Assembly: GCA_023390905.1 (NCBI GenBank)
Contig: JAEWBY010000094.1
Span: 1-64,000 of the forward strand
DNA length: 64,000 nt
Reading direction: 5' to 3'
Source of the DNA: Pseudomonadota bacterium
GTDB taxonomy: Bacteria; Pseudomonadota; Gammaproteobacteria; Xanthomonadales; Xanthomonadaceae
The position numbers and the translations under genes were made by a program. The notes below the pieces were generated by a model. It was not told the DNA's origin. It saw only the letters and a program-made list of their open reading frames with translations, and ran no database searches. Shown here piece by piece: positions 1 to 7,746 of this stretch (its first letter is position 1; the number at the start of each line of letters is the position of its first letter).

Positions 1-65
1 GGCAAGCGGGTTAGGCCGACAGCCTCACGCTTGAACTCCTCGCTGTAACGCTTTCTCTGCTGCAT
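1..65 (-). CDS. IS3-family transposase OrfA, N-terminal fragment
   Basis: Only the first 21 codons are in the window; the gene runs off the left edge. The product begins MQQRKRYSEEFKREAVGLTR, the typical start of IS3-family OrfA proteins, whose helix-turn-helix binds the ends of the element. The start ATG at 65 has a strong ribosome-binding site (GGAGGAG, 5 bases upstream). The bases from 66 to about 119 are the left end of the element, read on the minus strand as CGCTAACACGGACACTTC, and they interrupt the methylase gene to the right. OrfB and the other end lie outside the window, so completeness cannot be judged. Confidence 0.75.
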   Translation of the reverse strand, partial: MQQRKRYSEEFKREAVGLTRL

Positions 66-119
66 GACACTCCTCCTGCCCCATCATGGGGCTTAACTGA
101 AGTGTCCGTGTTAGCGGGG
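66..119 (-). mobile_element. Left end of an IS3-type insertion sequence
   Basis: This non-coding stretch precedes the OrfA start and abuts the coding frame of the truncated methylase. It carries a GC-rich end sequence with the OrfA ribosome-binding site inside it. The exact terminal inverted repeat and target duplication cannot be fixed because the far end of the element is outside the window; the junction lies near 115-125. Confidence 0.55.
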
Positions 120-910
120 TAGAACCCGTTGCTTAGCCGGAAATCCGGGATTAAATTCGCCTCCTTGATCAGAGGATAGAGAGCCATTTTCAAAAGGGCA
201 CTGGACAGATCCAGCAGGTCGCGATCGAGGTCATTACCACTGATATTTCTGGCGATCGTCTTCAGTTGTGTCTTGGCAGGAACCCCTCTCTTTCCGAGTT
301 CTCTCTTCATGCGCAGCGCAAGTGGCACGAGGAATGCCGATCCGCCACAAGCCGGATCGTGCCACTTGTGATCAAGAACCGACGCGCCTCGCTTCACCAG
401 GTTCTCGATGACTCGGTCCGCCAGCCTGGGCGGCGTAAAGAACATCGCATGCTCTTCTCGCACCGCCGCACCTACTAGCCGTGAATGCAAGGTTGCAAGC
501 CAGTATGCCGCTTCATCGAATGATTGCTGGTCGAGCCATGTAACGAAGTTCTGGACCTCCGACGTGGCCTCCAGATGACTGGTCCCCCAGGGCTGGCGCT
601 CAGGCAGAAGATCCGGGAATTGCTTGGCTTGCCACAGGTAGACCATTACCTTGATTAGCCGTCCAGGCGGGTATGACTTGTCTACGAGCTTCTGCAGCGA
701 TTTGGCGCGCCTGTAGAAGCTGAGCCTGGCGCTAGGAATGACCACGTTAGCGGCGAACACCTGCGCCAAGCCGACGTGAATCGACCATTCCGCAGCGCGC
801 AAGAAGTCCTGCCGATTCCCCACCGGTCCTAGGGAAGGCAGAGACCTGCCCACTGATTTTCGGTGAAGAGGCGCCCAGCCCCTCCCAATCCCCGCGAAAA
901 CGCACTGCAA
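120..910 (-). pseudogene. N6-adenine DNA methylase, truncated by the insertion sequence
   Basis: This is the N-terminal part of an N6-adenine DNA methyltransferase of the type I HsdM / Eco57I kind. About residues 125-185 contain FFTPPRLADRVIENLV and then DPACGGSAFLVPLALRM, the S-adenosylmethionine-binding motif I (D/N-P-x-x-G-S/T-G/A). The frame reads SNGFYP and then enters the insertion sequence, so the NPPY catalytic motif IV is missing and the remnant should be inactive. The start at 910 is uncertain because the first 30 residues look unlike the family; the 5' end may also be damaged. Lower GC than the rest of the window suggests horizontal acquisition. No restriction or specificity subunit is visible. 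Confidence 0.6.
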
Positions 911-1283
911 TAGCTCCGTCTGCCCCCGACTCCATATGCAATAAATACCATATGCGCTCTCTTCTGTCGGGCGGACAGGGGAAAGGAATCGACCCTCGTG
1001 GCATCCGAGGTGCCCCGTAGAAGGAGTTGGATTGTGCCGCCACGGTGGCTATGGGCCCCGCATCCGCGACCACCCCGACTTCCTGCCGAAGTCTACGCGT
1101 CGGCCGTTGGGCCCAGGCGCGGCAAGCCATGCCGAGAAGGCTCGTCAGGAAGCCTGCAGCTGAACGGCCATATCCGCCTCCATCCATCGAGTGTGTGCAT
1201 TACCCGGCGATATACCAAGTCGGCGGAGGGTGGCCGGCCAAGTCACCTTCTCGTCTCGTCCGCCTGCAATCTCACGCTCCTAA

Positions 1284-1312
1284 AAAAAGGGGCCCTCATG
1301 GAGCCCCTTTTT
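1284..1312. terminator. Bidirectional intrinsic terminator
   Basis: AAAAAGGGGC (1284-1293) pairs with GCCCCTTTTT (1303-1312) across a short loop. The left flank has seven A and the right arm ends in five T, so it can stop transcription from both sides. It would separate nrdJb transcription from the imported patch. Confidence 0.7.
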
Positions 1313-1328
1313 GTTAAAGCACAGCGTG

Positions 1329-1372
1329 TAGCGATTTATGCCTATCGAACTAGCGACTTATGCCTATCCGCA
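1329..1372 (+). repeat. 22-base tandem direct repeat
   Basis: Two adjacent 22-base units start TAGCGATTTATGCCTATC (1329) and TAGCGACTTATGCCTATC (1351). Their first 18 bases differ at one position. Such paired sites are seen at ends of some transposons (for example IS21-like elements) and as iterons; no matching transposase is near, so the origin is inference. Confidence 0.55.
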
Positions 1373-1404
1373 CACCGACAGTCGACATCTGCCTCAAGAC
1401 CGCT

Positions 1405-2232
1405 TCACCCGCACTTCGAATACCCGCAATTCAGGCACGTCGCACACCCATCCATGATCACCAGTGCCTTGGTGCTGCACTTGTGGCACAGGGTGGCGGA
1501 AGGCGGGAAGCTGGTGCCGTCGCCGGTGACGGCGATGTCTTCGGATGCGGAGACGCTGGAGATCGCGCCGCTGGCGCTGTCTCCGGCGATGGCCGGAGAA
1601 GCGGTGACGGTTTCGCTTACGTCAGAGTTTTTTTTTGCGCGATCTTCGTACTGCTTGCGCTTTTCGGCGAGCAGCGCGCGCTGGTGCTCGCTCATCTGCG
1701 GGTCGTGGATGAGGCCGATCGACTTCATGTGTTCTTCGACGATGGCGCCGAGTTCGGCAACCAGTGACGGCATGTAGACGCCGCCGGCCTTGAAGTAGCC
1801 GCCGCGCGGATCGAACACGGCCTTCATTTCATCGACCAGGAAGGTCACGTCGCCGCCCTTGCGGAACACCGCCGACATGATGCGGGTCAGCGCGACGATC
1901 CACTGGAAGTGCTCCATCGACTTGCTGTTGATGAAGATCTCGAACGGACGGCGCAGTTCGTGTTCGGTGCCGGCGTTGAGCACGATGTCGTTGATCGTCA
2001 CGTACATGGCATGTTCCACCAGCGGCGACTTGATCTTGTAGGTGCTGCCGACCAGCACTTCCGGGCGTTCGATGCGCTCGTGCATGTGGATGATGTCGGC
2101 CTTGGGCAGCTCCGCTTCGGCCTTGTCACGGCTGATCGACGCGGCCTGCACCGGCGGCGCGGCTTCACGCGCCCTGTCTTCCGGAGTGAGGACGCTGTAA
2201 CCCTTGATTTTCTTGTCGATCTTGACGGCCAT
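1405..2232 (-). CDS. nrdJb: Class II ribonucleotide reductase, small C-terminal subunit NrdJb
   Basis: This is the second polypeptide of a split adenosylcobalamin-dependent ribonucleotide reductase. In Pseudomonas, NrdJb carries the C-terminal part that re-reduces the active site of NrdJa. The 275-residue product has a TSCPD-like central region (about 55-165) and ends in a cysteine cluster, CHKC then GCATCLNCGYSKCG, which is the zinc/redox tail of NrdJ enzymes and includes the final C-x-x-C-G-x-S-K-C-G signature. Residues 185-240 form a low-complexity linker. The ATG at 2232 has AGGA upstream. It lies downstream of the H1-like gene and nrdJa on the same strand, so the three may share a transcript. 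Confidence 0.85.
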   Translation of the reverse strand: MAVKIDKKIKGYSVLTPEDRAREAAPPVQAASISRDKAEAELPKADIIHMHERIERPEVLVGSTYKIKSPLVEHAMYVTINDIVLNAGTEHELRRPFEIFINSKSMEHFQWIVALTRIMSAVFRKGGDVTFLVDEMKAVFDPRGGYFKAGGVYMPSLVAELGAIVEEHMKSIGLIHDPQMSEHQRALLAEKRKQYEDRAKKNSDVSETVTASPAIAGDSASGAISSVSASEDIAVTGDGTSFPPSATLCHKCSTKALVIMDGCATCLNCGYSKCG

Positions 2233-2303
2233 GATGGGAAATCCTGTTGTGTCTTGCTTGATGTGTTGATGTCTTGGACGATGCGGGCCGGCCCGCCGCG
2301 CTT

Positions 2304-2327
2304 CCCTCTCCCGCGAACGGGAGAGGG
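2304..2327. repeat. Perfect 10-bp hairpin between nrdJb and the H1-like gene
   Basis: CCCTCTCCCG (2304-2313), loop CGAA, CGGGAGAGGG (2318-2327). The stem is perfect but no T run follows on either strand. It may be an mRNA-processing or stability hairpin, a weak terminator, or a member of a dispersed repeat. Confidence 0.6.
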
Positions 2328-2336
2328 GTGACGCGA

Positions 2337-2924
2337 TTACTTTCTGGAACCCGCCTTCCTGGCGGTCTTGCGTGCTGCGGTACTCGGGGTCCTGCGTGCG
2401 GTCTTTGCCGCTTTCTTCGGTGCTGCCTTGCGTGCCGCCTTCGTCGCCTTCTTCACCGCCTTGCGGGCGGGTGCGGCTCCGGTGGCTTTCTTCACGGCCT
2501 TGCGCGCGGTGGCCTTGCGCGCCGTGGTCTTCCTGGTGGCGGCCTTTTTCGTGGCCTTCTTCGCCGCGCCCGCACCGGCCTTCCCCGCGGTGGTTTTCTT
2601 CGCGGCCTTCTTCGTGGTTTTCCTGGTGGCCTTCTTCGCGGTCTTCTTGCCGGTCTTGCGTGACAGTGCGCTGACTTCCTGCTTGGCGGCGGCGCTGGCG
2701 GCCTGCAGGCGCTTCTTCGCCTTGGCGACCGTCTTCTTCACAGCCTTGGTGGCCTTGGACGTGCGACGGGTGACCGCCTGCTCGGCGTCCTGCACCACCT
2801 TGCGCGCGCGGGCGACGGTGCCACTGGCGCTGGTGGTGACCGCACTGCTGATTTCCAGTGCTTTTTCCTTGACAGTCTCGGCGGCGTCGGAAAGCGTCGC
2901 CGTGACACCATTACCGTTGCTCAT
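2337..2924 (-). CDS. Histone H1-like, lysine/alanine-rich DNA-binding protein
   Basis: The 195-residue product has an N-terminal segment (about 1-60) with amphipathic, phasin/DUF883-like character. It is followed by a long tail of KKA, KKT and RKA repeats (about 60-195) like bacterial H1/AlgP-type proteins that bind and compact DNA. No catalytic motif is present. The ATG at 2924 has a good ribosome-binding site (AGGAGG, 4 bases upstream). It lies between nrdJa and nrdJb, co-directional with both. Low-complexity tails of this kind vary in length between strains. DNA binding is inferred from composition only; an effect on nucleoid structure or on dNTP supply has not been shown. Confidence 0.75.
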   Translation of the reverse strand: MSNGNGVTATLSDAAETVKEKALEISSAVTTSASGTVARARKVVQDAEQAVTRRTSKATKAVKKTVAKAKKRLQAASAAAKQEVSALSRKTGKKTAKKATRKTTKKAAKKTTAGKAGAGAAKKATKKAATRKTTARKATARKAVKKATGAAPARKAVKKATKAARKAAPKKAAKTARRTPSTAARKTARKAGSRK

Positions 2925-3087
2925 GTGCCCTCCTGTGGGCTCTGTCGTTGAATGCCGACGCCGATGCCATGCCGCTGTTCACGGTGCTGCATGGGCTGCT
3001 CCGCGCTGCGTGGCAGGTGAACCGCACCATGCGGCTCGCGGCGGCCCGGGTGCCTTTTGGCTTTCCCGGGCTGCAGCACCTGCTCCG

Positions 3088-5241
3088 TCAGAACTTGCCG
3101 TAATAGCCTTCCTTCAACGCATCGAACAGATTGGCGGCGGTGTGCATCTCGCCGTCGTATTCGATCTGTTCGTTGCCCTTGACCTCGATGACGCTGCCGT
3201 CCTCCAGTTCAAAGCGGTAGGTGGTGTTCTCCAGATCGGCTTCCTTCACCAGCACGCCCTGGAAGGCGGCGGGATTGAAGCGGAACGTGGTGCAGCCCTT
3301 GAGGCCCTGTTCGTGGGCGTAGCGGTAGATGTCCTTGAACTGCTCGTACGGATAGTCGGTCGGCACGTTGGCGGTCTTGGAGATCGAGCTGTCCACCCAC
3401 TTCTGCGCGGCCGCCTGCACGTCGACGTGTTCCTTCGGGCTGATGTCGTCGGCGGCGATGAAATACTCCGGCAGTTTCGCCTCGGCGTCATCGGAGAACG
3501 GCATGGCCTTCGGGTTCACGAGTTCGCGGTAGGCGAGCAGTTCGTACGAATAGACGTCCACCTTTTCCTTGGTTTTCTTGCCTTCGCGGATCACGTTGCG
3601 GCTGTAGTGGTGCGCGAACGAGGGTTCGATGCCGTTGGAGGCATTGTTGGCCAGCGACAGGCTGATGGTGCCGGTGGGCGCGATCGAACTGTGGTGGGTG
3701 AAGCGGCTGCCGGTTTCGGCCAGTGCTTCGACCAGTTCCGGAGCGACGGTCGCCACGCGCTGCATGTAGCGGCTGTAGCGGGCGTGCAGCACCTTGCCGG
3801 CAATCTGCTGGCCGATCTTCCAGCCGTCCTTCACCATCTCCGGACGCTTGCGCAGCATCTCGGCATCGACGGTGAACAGCTCGTCCATGATCGGCGCGGG
3901 GCCTTTTTCCTTCGCCAGCGCCAGCCCCATTTCCCAACCGGCCACCGCCATCTCGCGGGCGATCGCTTCGGTGAACTCGCAGGATTCGGCGCTGCCGTAC
4001 TTGTGCTTGAGCATGGTCAGGGTGGAGCCCAGGCCCAGGAAGCCCATGCCGTGGCGGCGCTTGCGCAGGATCTCGGCGCGCTGCTGTTCCAGCGGCAGGC
4101 CGTTCACTTCGACCACGTTGTCGAGCATGCGGGTGAACACGCGCACGACTTCCTTGTATTCCTCCCAGTCGAAACGCGCCTGATCGGTGAACGGATCACG
4201 CACGAACTTGGTCAGGTTGACCGAACCGAGCAGGCACGCGCCATAGGGCGGCAGCGGCTGTTCGCCGCAGGGATTGGTCGCGCGGATCGTCTCGCACCAC
4301 CAGTTGTTGTTCATCTCGTTGACGCGATCGATCAGGATGAAGCCCGGCTCGGCGTAGTCGTACGTCGAGACCATGATCATGTCCCACAGGTGGCGCGCGC
4401 GGATGTGGCCGTAGATCTTGCAGGCGACCAGACCGTCATCGCGCACGACATAGTTCTTGTGGGTCGGCCAGTCGCGCCACACCACCTGGCTGGCGTCGTT
4501 GACGTCGAGATCGCCCTGTTCCTTGACATTGACCGGGAACACCAGCGGCCAGTCGGCATCGGTGTTGACCGCCTCCATGAAGCCGTCGGTGATCAGCAGC
4601 GACAGGTTGAACTGGCGCAGGCGGCCGTCTTCGCGCTTGGCGCGGATGAAATCCTTTACGTCCGGATGCGACACGTCGAAGGTGCCCATCTGCGCGCCGC
4701 GACGGCCACCGGCCGAGGACACGGTGAAGCACATCTTGTCGTAGATATCCATGAAGGACATCGGGCCGGAGGTGTACGCGCCGGCGCCGGCGACGAACGC
4801 GCCCTTCGGACGCAGCGTCGAGAATTCATAGCCGATCCCGCAGCCGGCCTTCAGGGTCAGGCCCGCTTCGTGGACCTTGTCCAGAATGCCGTCCATCGAA
4901 TCCTCGATGGTGCCCGAGACGGTGCAGTTGATCGTGCTGGTGGCCGGCTTGTGCTGCTGGGCGCCGGCGTTGGAGGTGATGCGGCCGGCGGGAATCGCAC
5001 CGCGGCGCAGCGCCCACACGAAACGCTCGTACCAGTAGGTGCGCTTTTCCGGCGTCGCTTCGGCGTCGGCCAGCGCGCGGGCCACGCGCTGGTAGGTGCC
5101 GTCGATGTCGGCATCGAGGGCTTCGCCCTGCTTGGTCTTCAGGCGGTATTTCTTGTCCCAGATATCCTGCGACGCGGGCTGCATGGGGATCTCGGCCCCG
5201 ATGTCCGCCGTCTTCACCGCCTCAAGGCGCACCGTGCTCAT
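3088..5241 (-). CDS. nrdJa: Adenosylcobalamin-dependent ribonucleotide reductase, catalytic subunit NrdJa
   Basis: The enzyme reduces ribonucleotides to deoxyribonucleotides using a B12-derived thiyl radical, with or without oxygen. The 717-residue product contains STINCTVSG (first redox cysteine, about residue 110), the glycyl-rich core with GCGIGYEFSTLRPKG, and NPCGEQPLPPYG (about 323-334), which holds the catalytic N-C-E residues. It lacks the C-terminal cysteine tail, which nrdJb supplies. I chose the ATG at 5241 because it follows AGGAG and begins MSTVRLEAVKT; an in-frame extension to 5352 is possible but has unlikely composition. Two NrdR-box-like sites lie 230-275 bases upstream. I saw no cobalamin riboswitch in the leader. 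Confidence 0.92.
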   Translation of the reverse strand: MSTVRLEAVKTADIGAEIPMQPASQDIWDKKYRLKTKQGEALDADIDGTYQRVARALADAEATPEKRTYWYERFVWALRRGAIPAGRITSNAGAQQHKPATSTINCTVSGTIEDSMDGILDKVHEAGLTLKAGCGIGYEFSTLRPKGAFVAGAGAYTSGPMSFMDIYDKMCFTVSSAGGRRGAQMGTFDVSHPDVKDFIRAKREDGRLRQFNLSLLITDGFMEAVNTDADWPLVFPVNVKEQGDLDVNDASQVVWRDWPTHKNYVVRDDGLVACKIYGHIRARHLWDMIMVSTYDYAEPGFILIDRVNEMNNNWWCETIRATNPCGEQPLPPYGACLLGSVNLTKFVRDPFTDQARFDWEEYKEVVRVFTRMLDNVVEVNGLPLEQQRAEILRKRRHGMGFLGLGSTLTMLKHKYGSAESCEFTEAIAREMAVAGWEMGLALAKEKGPAPIMDELFTVDAEMLRKRPEMVKDGWKIGQQIAGKVLHARYSRYMQRVATVAPELVEALAETGSRFTHHSSIAPTGTISLSLANNASNGIEPSFAHHYSRNVIREGKKTKEKVDVYSYELLAYRELVNPKAMPFSDDAEAKLPEYFIAADDISPKEHVDVQAAAQKWVDSSISKTANVPTDYPYEQFKDIYRYAHEQGLKGCTTFRFNPAAFQGVLVKEADLENTTYRFELEDGSVIEVKGNEQIEYDGEMHTAANLFDALKEGYYGKF

Positions 5242-5470
5242 GTTCTGTCTTTCTCCTTGGTCCTGACCGGATGCTTTGTTCTTGTCGTGGGCGCTGCCGC
5301 GGGGGTGCCGGGCGATGGGGCGCGTAGTCTGTCCACTGCGTGGGAACGGCAATGGCGAGCGTCGCCCGTCCTGGCCGCGTGAACTCGCTCAATCCTCCCC
5401 TGCAACAGCCCTGCGGCCCTGCCGATGGACCCCGCAAAAACACCAGTGCTTGGGTCCGCCCCGCGTCAAA

Positions 5471-5517
5471 CCGCTATATCTAGTGGCAGCGCGAAGTCGC
5501 AAAACTACCCCCCGTAC
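5471..5517 (-). promoter_or_regulatory. Pair of NrdR-box-like sites upstream of nrdJa
   Basis: The first site, CCGCTATATCTAGTGG (5471-5486), closely fits the NrdR consensus acaCwAtATaTwGtgt. A degenerate second site, AAACTACCCCCCGTAC (5502-5517), begins exactly 31 bases later, and NrdR boxes occur as pairs 31-32 bases apart. NrdR is the nucleotide-sensing repressor of ribonucleotide reductase genes. The sites lie in the gap between nrdJa and degQ, which are divergent; nrdJa is the expected target. Confidence 0.65.
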
Positions 5518-5597
5518 ATGACACTGTCAATCTGCAATGCGAGGTTTTTTTCCTCGCGGATCAGCCCGATCCAGTGGAACGCGCAAGGGCCCTGCGT

Positions 5598-5626
5598 GGA
5601 ACTTCATTGCGGGTTTAGTGGTCGAT
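5598..5626 (+). promoter_or_regulatory. Candidate sigma-E promoter for degQ
   Basis: GGAACTT (5598-5604) is separated by 16 bases from GTCGAT (5621-5626), close to the sigma-E pattern GGAACTT-N15/16-gTCtaA. It lies about 100 bases upstream of the envelope protease gene, a classic sigma-E target. The -10 match is imperfect. Confidence 0.45.
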
Positions 5627-5724
5627 GCCCACACTCGATCCCGACCCGCGCCGGGGCCACCGCTGGCGAACCAGACGATGCGCCCGGCCTTCCCCCGTCG
5701 ACCCCACTCCAACGACCTGCCGCG

Positions 5725-7191
5725 ATGCAAAAACTGCGACCGATCCCGACCCTGCTCGCCCTGACCGCCGCCGCCGCCTTCGGCGGGTTCGCCGCCACGG
5801 CCATCCACGAAACCCTCCAGCAGCCCGCACAGGCGATGCCGGCCACGGCGATTCCCGCCGCCTCGGCCACCCTGCCGACCGCGGTGGACGGCCAGGCCAT
5901 GCCTTCGCTGGCGCCGATGCTCAAGCGGGTGACGCCGGCGGTGGTCAGCGTCTACAGCCGACAGACCGTGCGCGAGGCCAGCCCGCTCGGGCCGTTCGCC
6001 GATGATCCGTTCTTCCGCCGCCTCTTCGGCATTCCGGACGTGCCGCGTGAACGCGTCGAGCGCGCGCTCGGCTCGGGCGTCATCATCGATGCGCAGCAGG
6101 GCCTGGTGCTGACCAACCACCACGTGATCGAGAATGCCGATGGCGTGTCGGTCACGCTGTCGGACGGGCGCACGATGGAGGCCGAGTTCATCGGCTCCGA
6201 TCCCGATACCGACGTGGCGGTGATCCGCATCCCCGCCACCCGTCTCACCGCCATTCCGCTGGCCGACAGCGATCAGCTGCAGGTCGGCGATTTCGTTGTG
6301 GCGATGGGCAACCCCTATGGTCTCGGGCAAACGGTCACCTCGGGCATCGTGTCGGCGGTGGGCCGCAGCGGCATCCCGGTGATGGGCTTCCAGAACTTCA
6401 TCCAGACCGATGCCTCGATCAATCCCGGCAACTCCGGCGGTCCGCTGGTGAACCTGCAGGGCCAGCTGGTCGGCATCAACACCGCCAGCTTCAATCCGCG
6501 CGGCAGCATGGCCGGCAACATCGGGCTGGGCTTTGCCATTCCAATCAACATGGCGCGCAACATCAAGGATCAGCTCGTGCGCACCGGCGAAGTCCGGCGC
6601 GGCACGCTGGGCGTGGAAACGCAGAACGTGGACGAGCGCCTCGCCAAGGGCCTGGGGCTGGAGATCGCGCGCGGCGCGCTGGTGACCCGCGTGTATCCGG
6701 GCTCGGCCGCGGCGGCCGCGGGCCTCCAGTCGGGCGACGTGGTGCTGTCGGCCAACGGGCAGCGCATCGACAACGGCGCGTCGCTGCACAACTTCGAGGG
6801 CCTGCAGGATGTTGGCAGCCGCGTCACCCTGGAGGTGCGCCGCGACGGCAAGCCGCTGCAACTGACGGCCACGCTGAAGGAAGGCGTGCGCTCGCTGGAG
6901 GGCGCGACGATCGATCCGCGCCTGGGCGGGGCCACGTTCAAGGAACTCGACGAAGCCACGCGCCAGCAACTGCGCAGCCTGGGCGCCAACGGCGGCCTGC
7001 AGGTGAGCAACGTCACCCGCGGCAGCCGCGCCTGGAACAACGGCCTGCGCGCCAACGATCTGGTGATCGCCGGCAGCAGCGGCGAATTCAGCGATCTCGC
7101 CGGCTTCCGCGCCAGTTTCGAACGCAAGCCGCAACAGTTGATCCTGAGGGTGATGCGCGGCCGCACGTCGGGCGATCTGCTGATGCAGTGA
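5725..7191 (+). CDS. degQ: Periplasmic serine protease, DegQ/DegP/MucD (HtrA) family
   Basis: This HtrA-type protease/chaperone degrades misfolded proteins in the periplasm. The 488-residue product starts with a signal-anchor-like stretch (about 1-40, ending near AQA). A trypsin-like domain follows with the triad His133 (TNHHV), Asp163 (DTDVAV) and Ser237 (GNSGGP), then two PDZ domains (about 280-370 and 390-488). The ATG at 5725 precedes the signal sequence; upstream sequence in frame is proline/arginine-rich and unlikely to be coding. A sigma-E-like promoter lies about 100 bases upstream. The gene is not beside rpoE/rseA in this window. A mucD label is equally possible. Confidence 0.9.
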   Translation: MQKLRPIPTLLALTAAAAFGGFAATAIHETLQQPAQAMPATAIPAASATLPTAVDGQAMPSLAPMLKRVTPAVVSVYSRQTVREASPLGPFADDPFFRRLFGIPDVPRERVERALGSGVIIDAQQGLVLTNHHVIENADGVSVTLSDGRTMEAEFIGSDPDTDVAVIRIPATRLTAIPLADSDQLQVGDFVVAMGNPYGLGQTVTSGIVSAVGRSGIPVMGFQNFIQTDASINPGNSGGPLVNLQGQLVGINTASFNPRGSMAGNIGLGFAIPINMARNIKDQLVRTGEVRRGTLGVETQNVDERLAKGLGLEIARGALVTRVYPGSAAAAAGLQSGDVVLSANGQRIDNGASLHNFEGLQDVGSRVTLEVRRDGKPLQLTATLKEGVRSLEGATIDPRLGGATFKELDEATRQQLRSLGANGGLQVSNVTRGSRAWNNGLRANDLVIAGSSGEFSDLAGFRASFERKPQQLILRVMRGRTSGDLLMQ

Positions 7192-7208
7192 GTCCGGATG
7201 AACCAGTC

Positions 7209-7257
7209 GGATTCGGGATTCGGGATTCGCGGAAAGTGTGAGTATCCGCGAATCCCC
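7209..7257. repeat. GGGATTCG-type repeat with a 12-bp hairpin, after degQ
   Basis: Tandem GGATTCG units (7209-7229) run into a perfect inverted repeat, GGGATTCGCGGA (7222-7233) and TCCGCGAATCCC (7245-7256), with an 11-base loop. The same vocabulary of GGGATTCG/CGAATCCC recurs in the groES-groEL gap and around the S23-like gene between accB and accC, so I treat these as one dispersed family. Here the element carries no gene. Confidence 0.6.
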
Positions 7258-7350
7258 GCATCGCCCCATCCTGCAACGCCCCGCTTCACCCGCGCCTCAT
7301 GCCCCCCTGCGCTACAGTGCTTCGGCCATCCCTCACTGCAGGAGCACGAC

Positions 7351-7740
7351 ATGAACACCACACCTTCCGACACCGTTGCACCGACCGCGACCAGCTCGGT
7401 CAAGTCCAATCTGGGCGAAGCCGGTTCGCATCTGAAGACCGCCGCTTCGGCCGCCGGCGAAGCCATCAAGGGCGCGGCCACCGCGGCCGGTGACGAGTTG
7501 CGTCTGGGCAAGGCGCAGGTCAAGTCCGAACTGGCCGACAGTGCGCTGGCCGGAATCGCCGCGGCCGAAGTCGGTGGCGCGGCCGCGCGCGAACAGATGG
7601 ACGCGCTGATGGACAAGGGCCGTGATCTGATCGACAGCGCGGCCGAACTGATCCGCGAGCGTCCGCTGGCTTCGTTCGGTGTGGCCTTCGCCGCCGGCTG
7701 GATCATCGCCAAGCTCGCACGCAGCGGCGGCGACAAGTAA
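7351..7740 (+). CDS. DUF883 (ElaB/YqjD-like) membrane-anchored protein
   Basis: The 129-residue product is alanine-rich and helical, with one C-terminal transmembrane segment (about 105-122) following RERPLASFG, a hallmark of the DUF883/ElaB/YqjD family. E. coli YqjD and ElaB are inner-membrane proteins that bind ribosomes in stationary phase. The ATG at 7351 follows CAGGAG. It starts a tight trio with the YqjE-like gene and another small gene, the same order as E. coli yqjD-yqjE-yqjK, so the three probably form an operon linked to envelope stress or stationary phase. Function here is inferred from family and context. Confidence 0.75.
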   Translation: MNTTPSDTVAPTATSSVKSNLGEAGSHLKTAASAAGEAIKGAATAAGDELRLGKAQVKSELADSALAGIAAAEVGGAAAREQMDALMDKGRDLIDSAAELIRERPLASFGVAFAAGWIIAKLARSGGDK

Positions 7741-7746
7741 GCACGC

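Larger units (their letters stand above)
911..1404. other. Gene-free junction between foreign patch and chromosome
   Basis: I see no convincing gene here. The stretch holds a bidirectional terminator hairpin (1284-1312) and a 22-base tandem direct repeat (1329-1372). Reading frames that cross it have compositions typical of chance frames in GC-rich DNA. It looks like the scarred boundary between the imported methylase region and the conserved nrdJ locus. Confidence 0.5.

Noticed and set aside
747..1187. 146-codon frame on the minus strand overlapping the methylase start
   Set aside because: The product has no recognisable motif and overlaps a frame with clear methylase motifs.
2368..5382. 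A 1,004-codon open frame on the plus strand
   Set aside because: It is the antisense of nrdJa and the H1-like gene. Long antisense frames are common in GC-rich genes, and its product has no domain.
5242..5470. Cobalamin riboswitch in the nrdJa leader
   Set aside because: Expected because the enzyme needs B12, but I found neither the B12 box nor the conserved core. A covariance-model search would decide.
5527..7269. 580-codon frame antisense to degQ
   Set aside because: Shadow of degQ, which carries a full catalytic triad. The antisense product is His/Arg-rich without domains.
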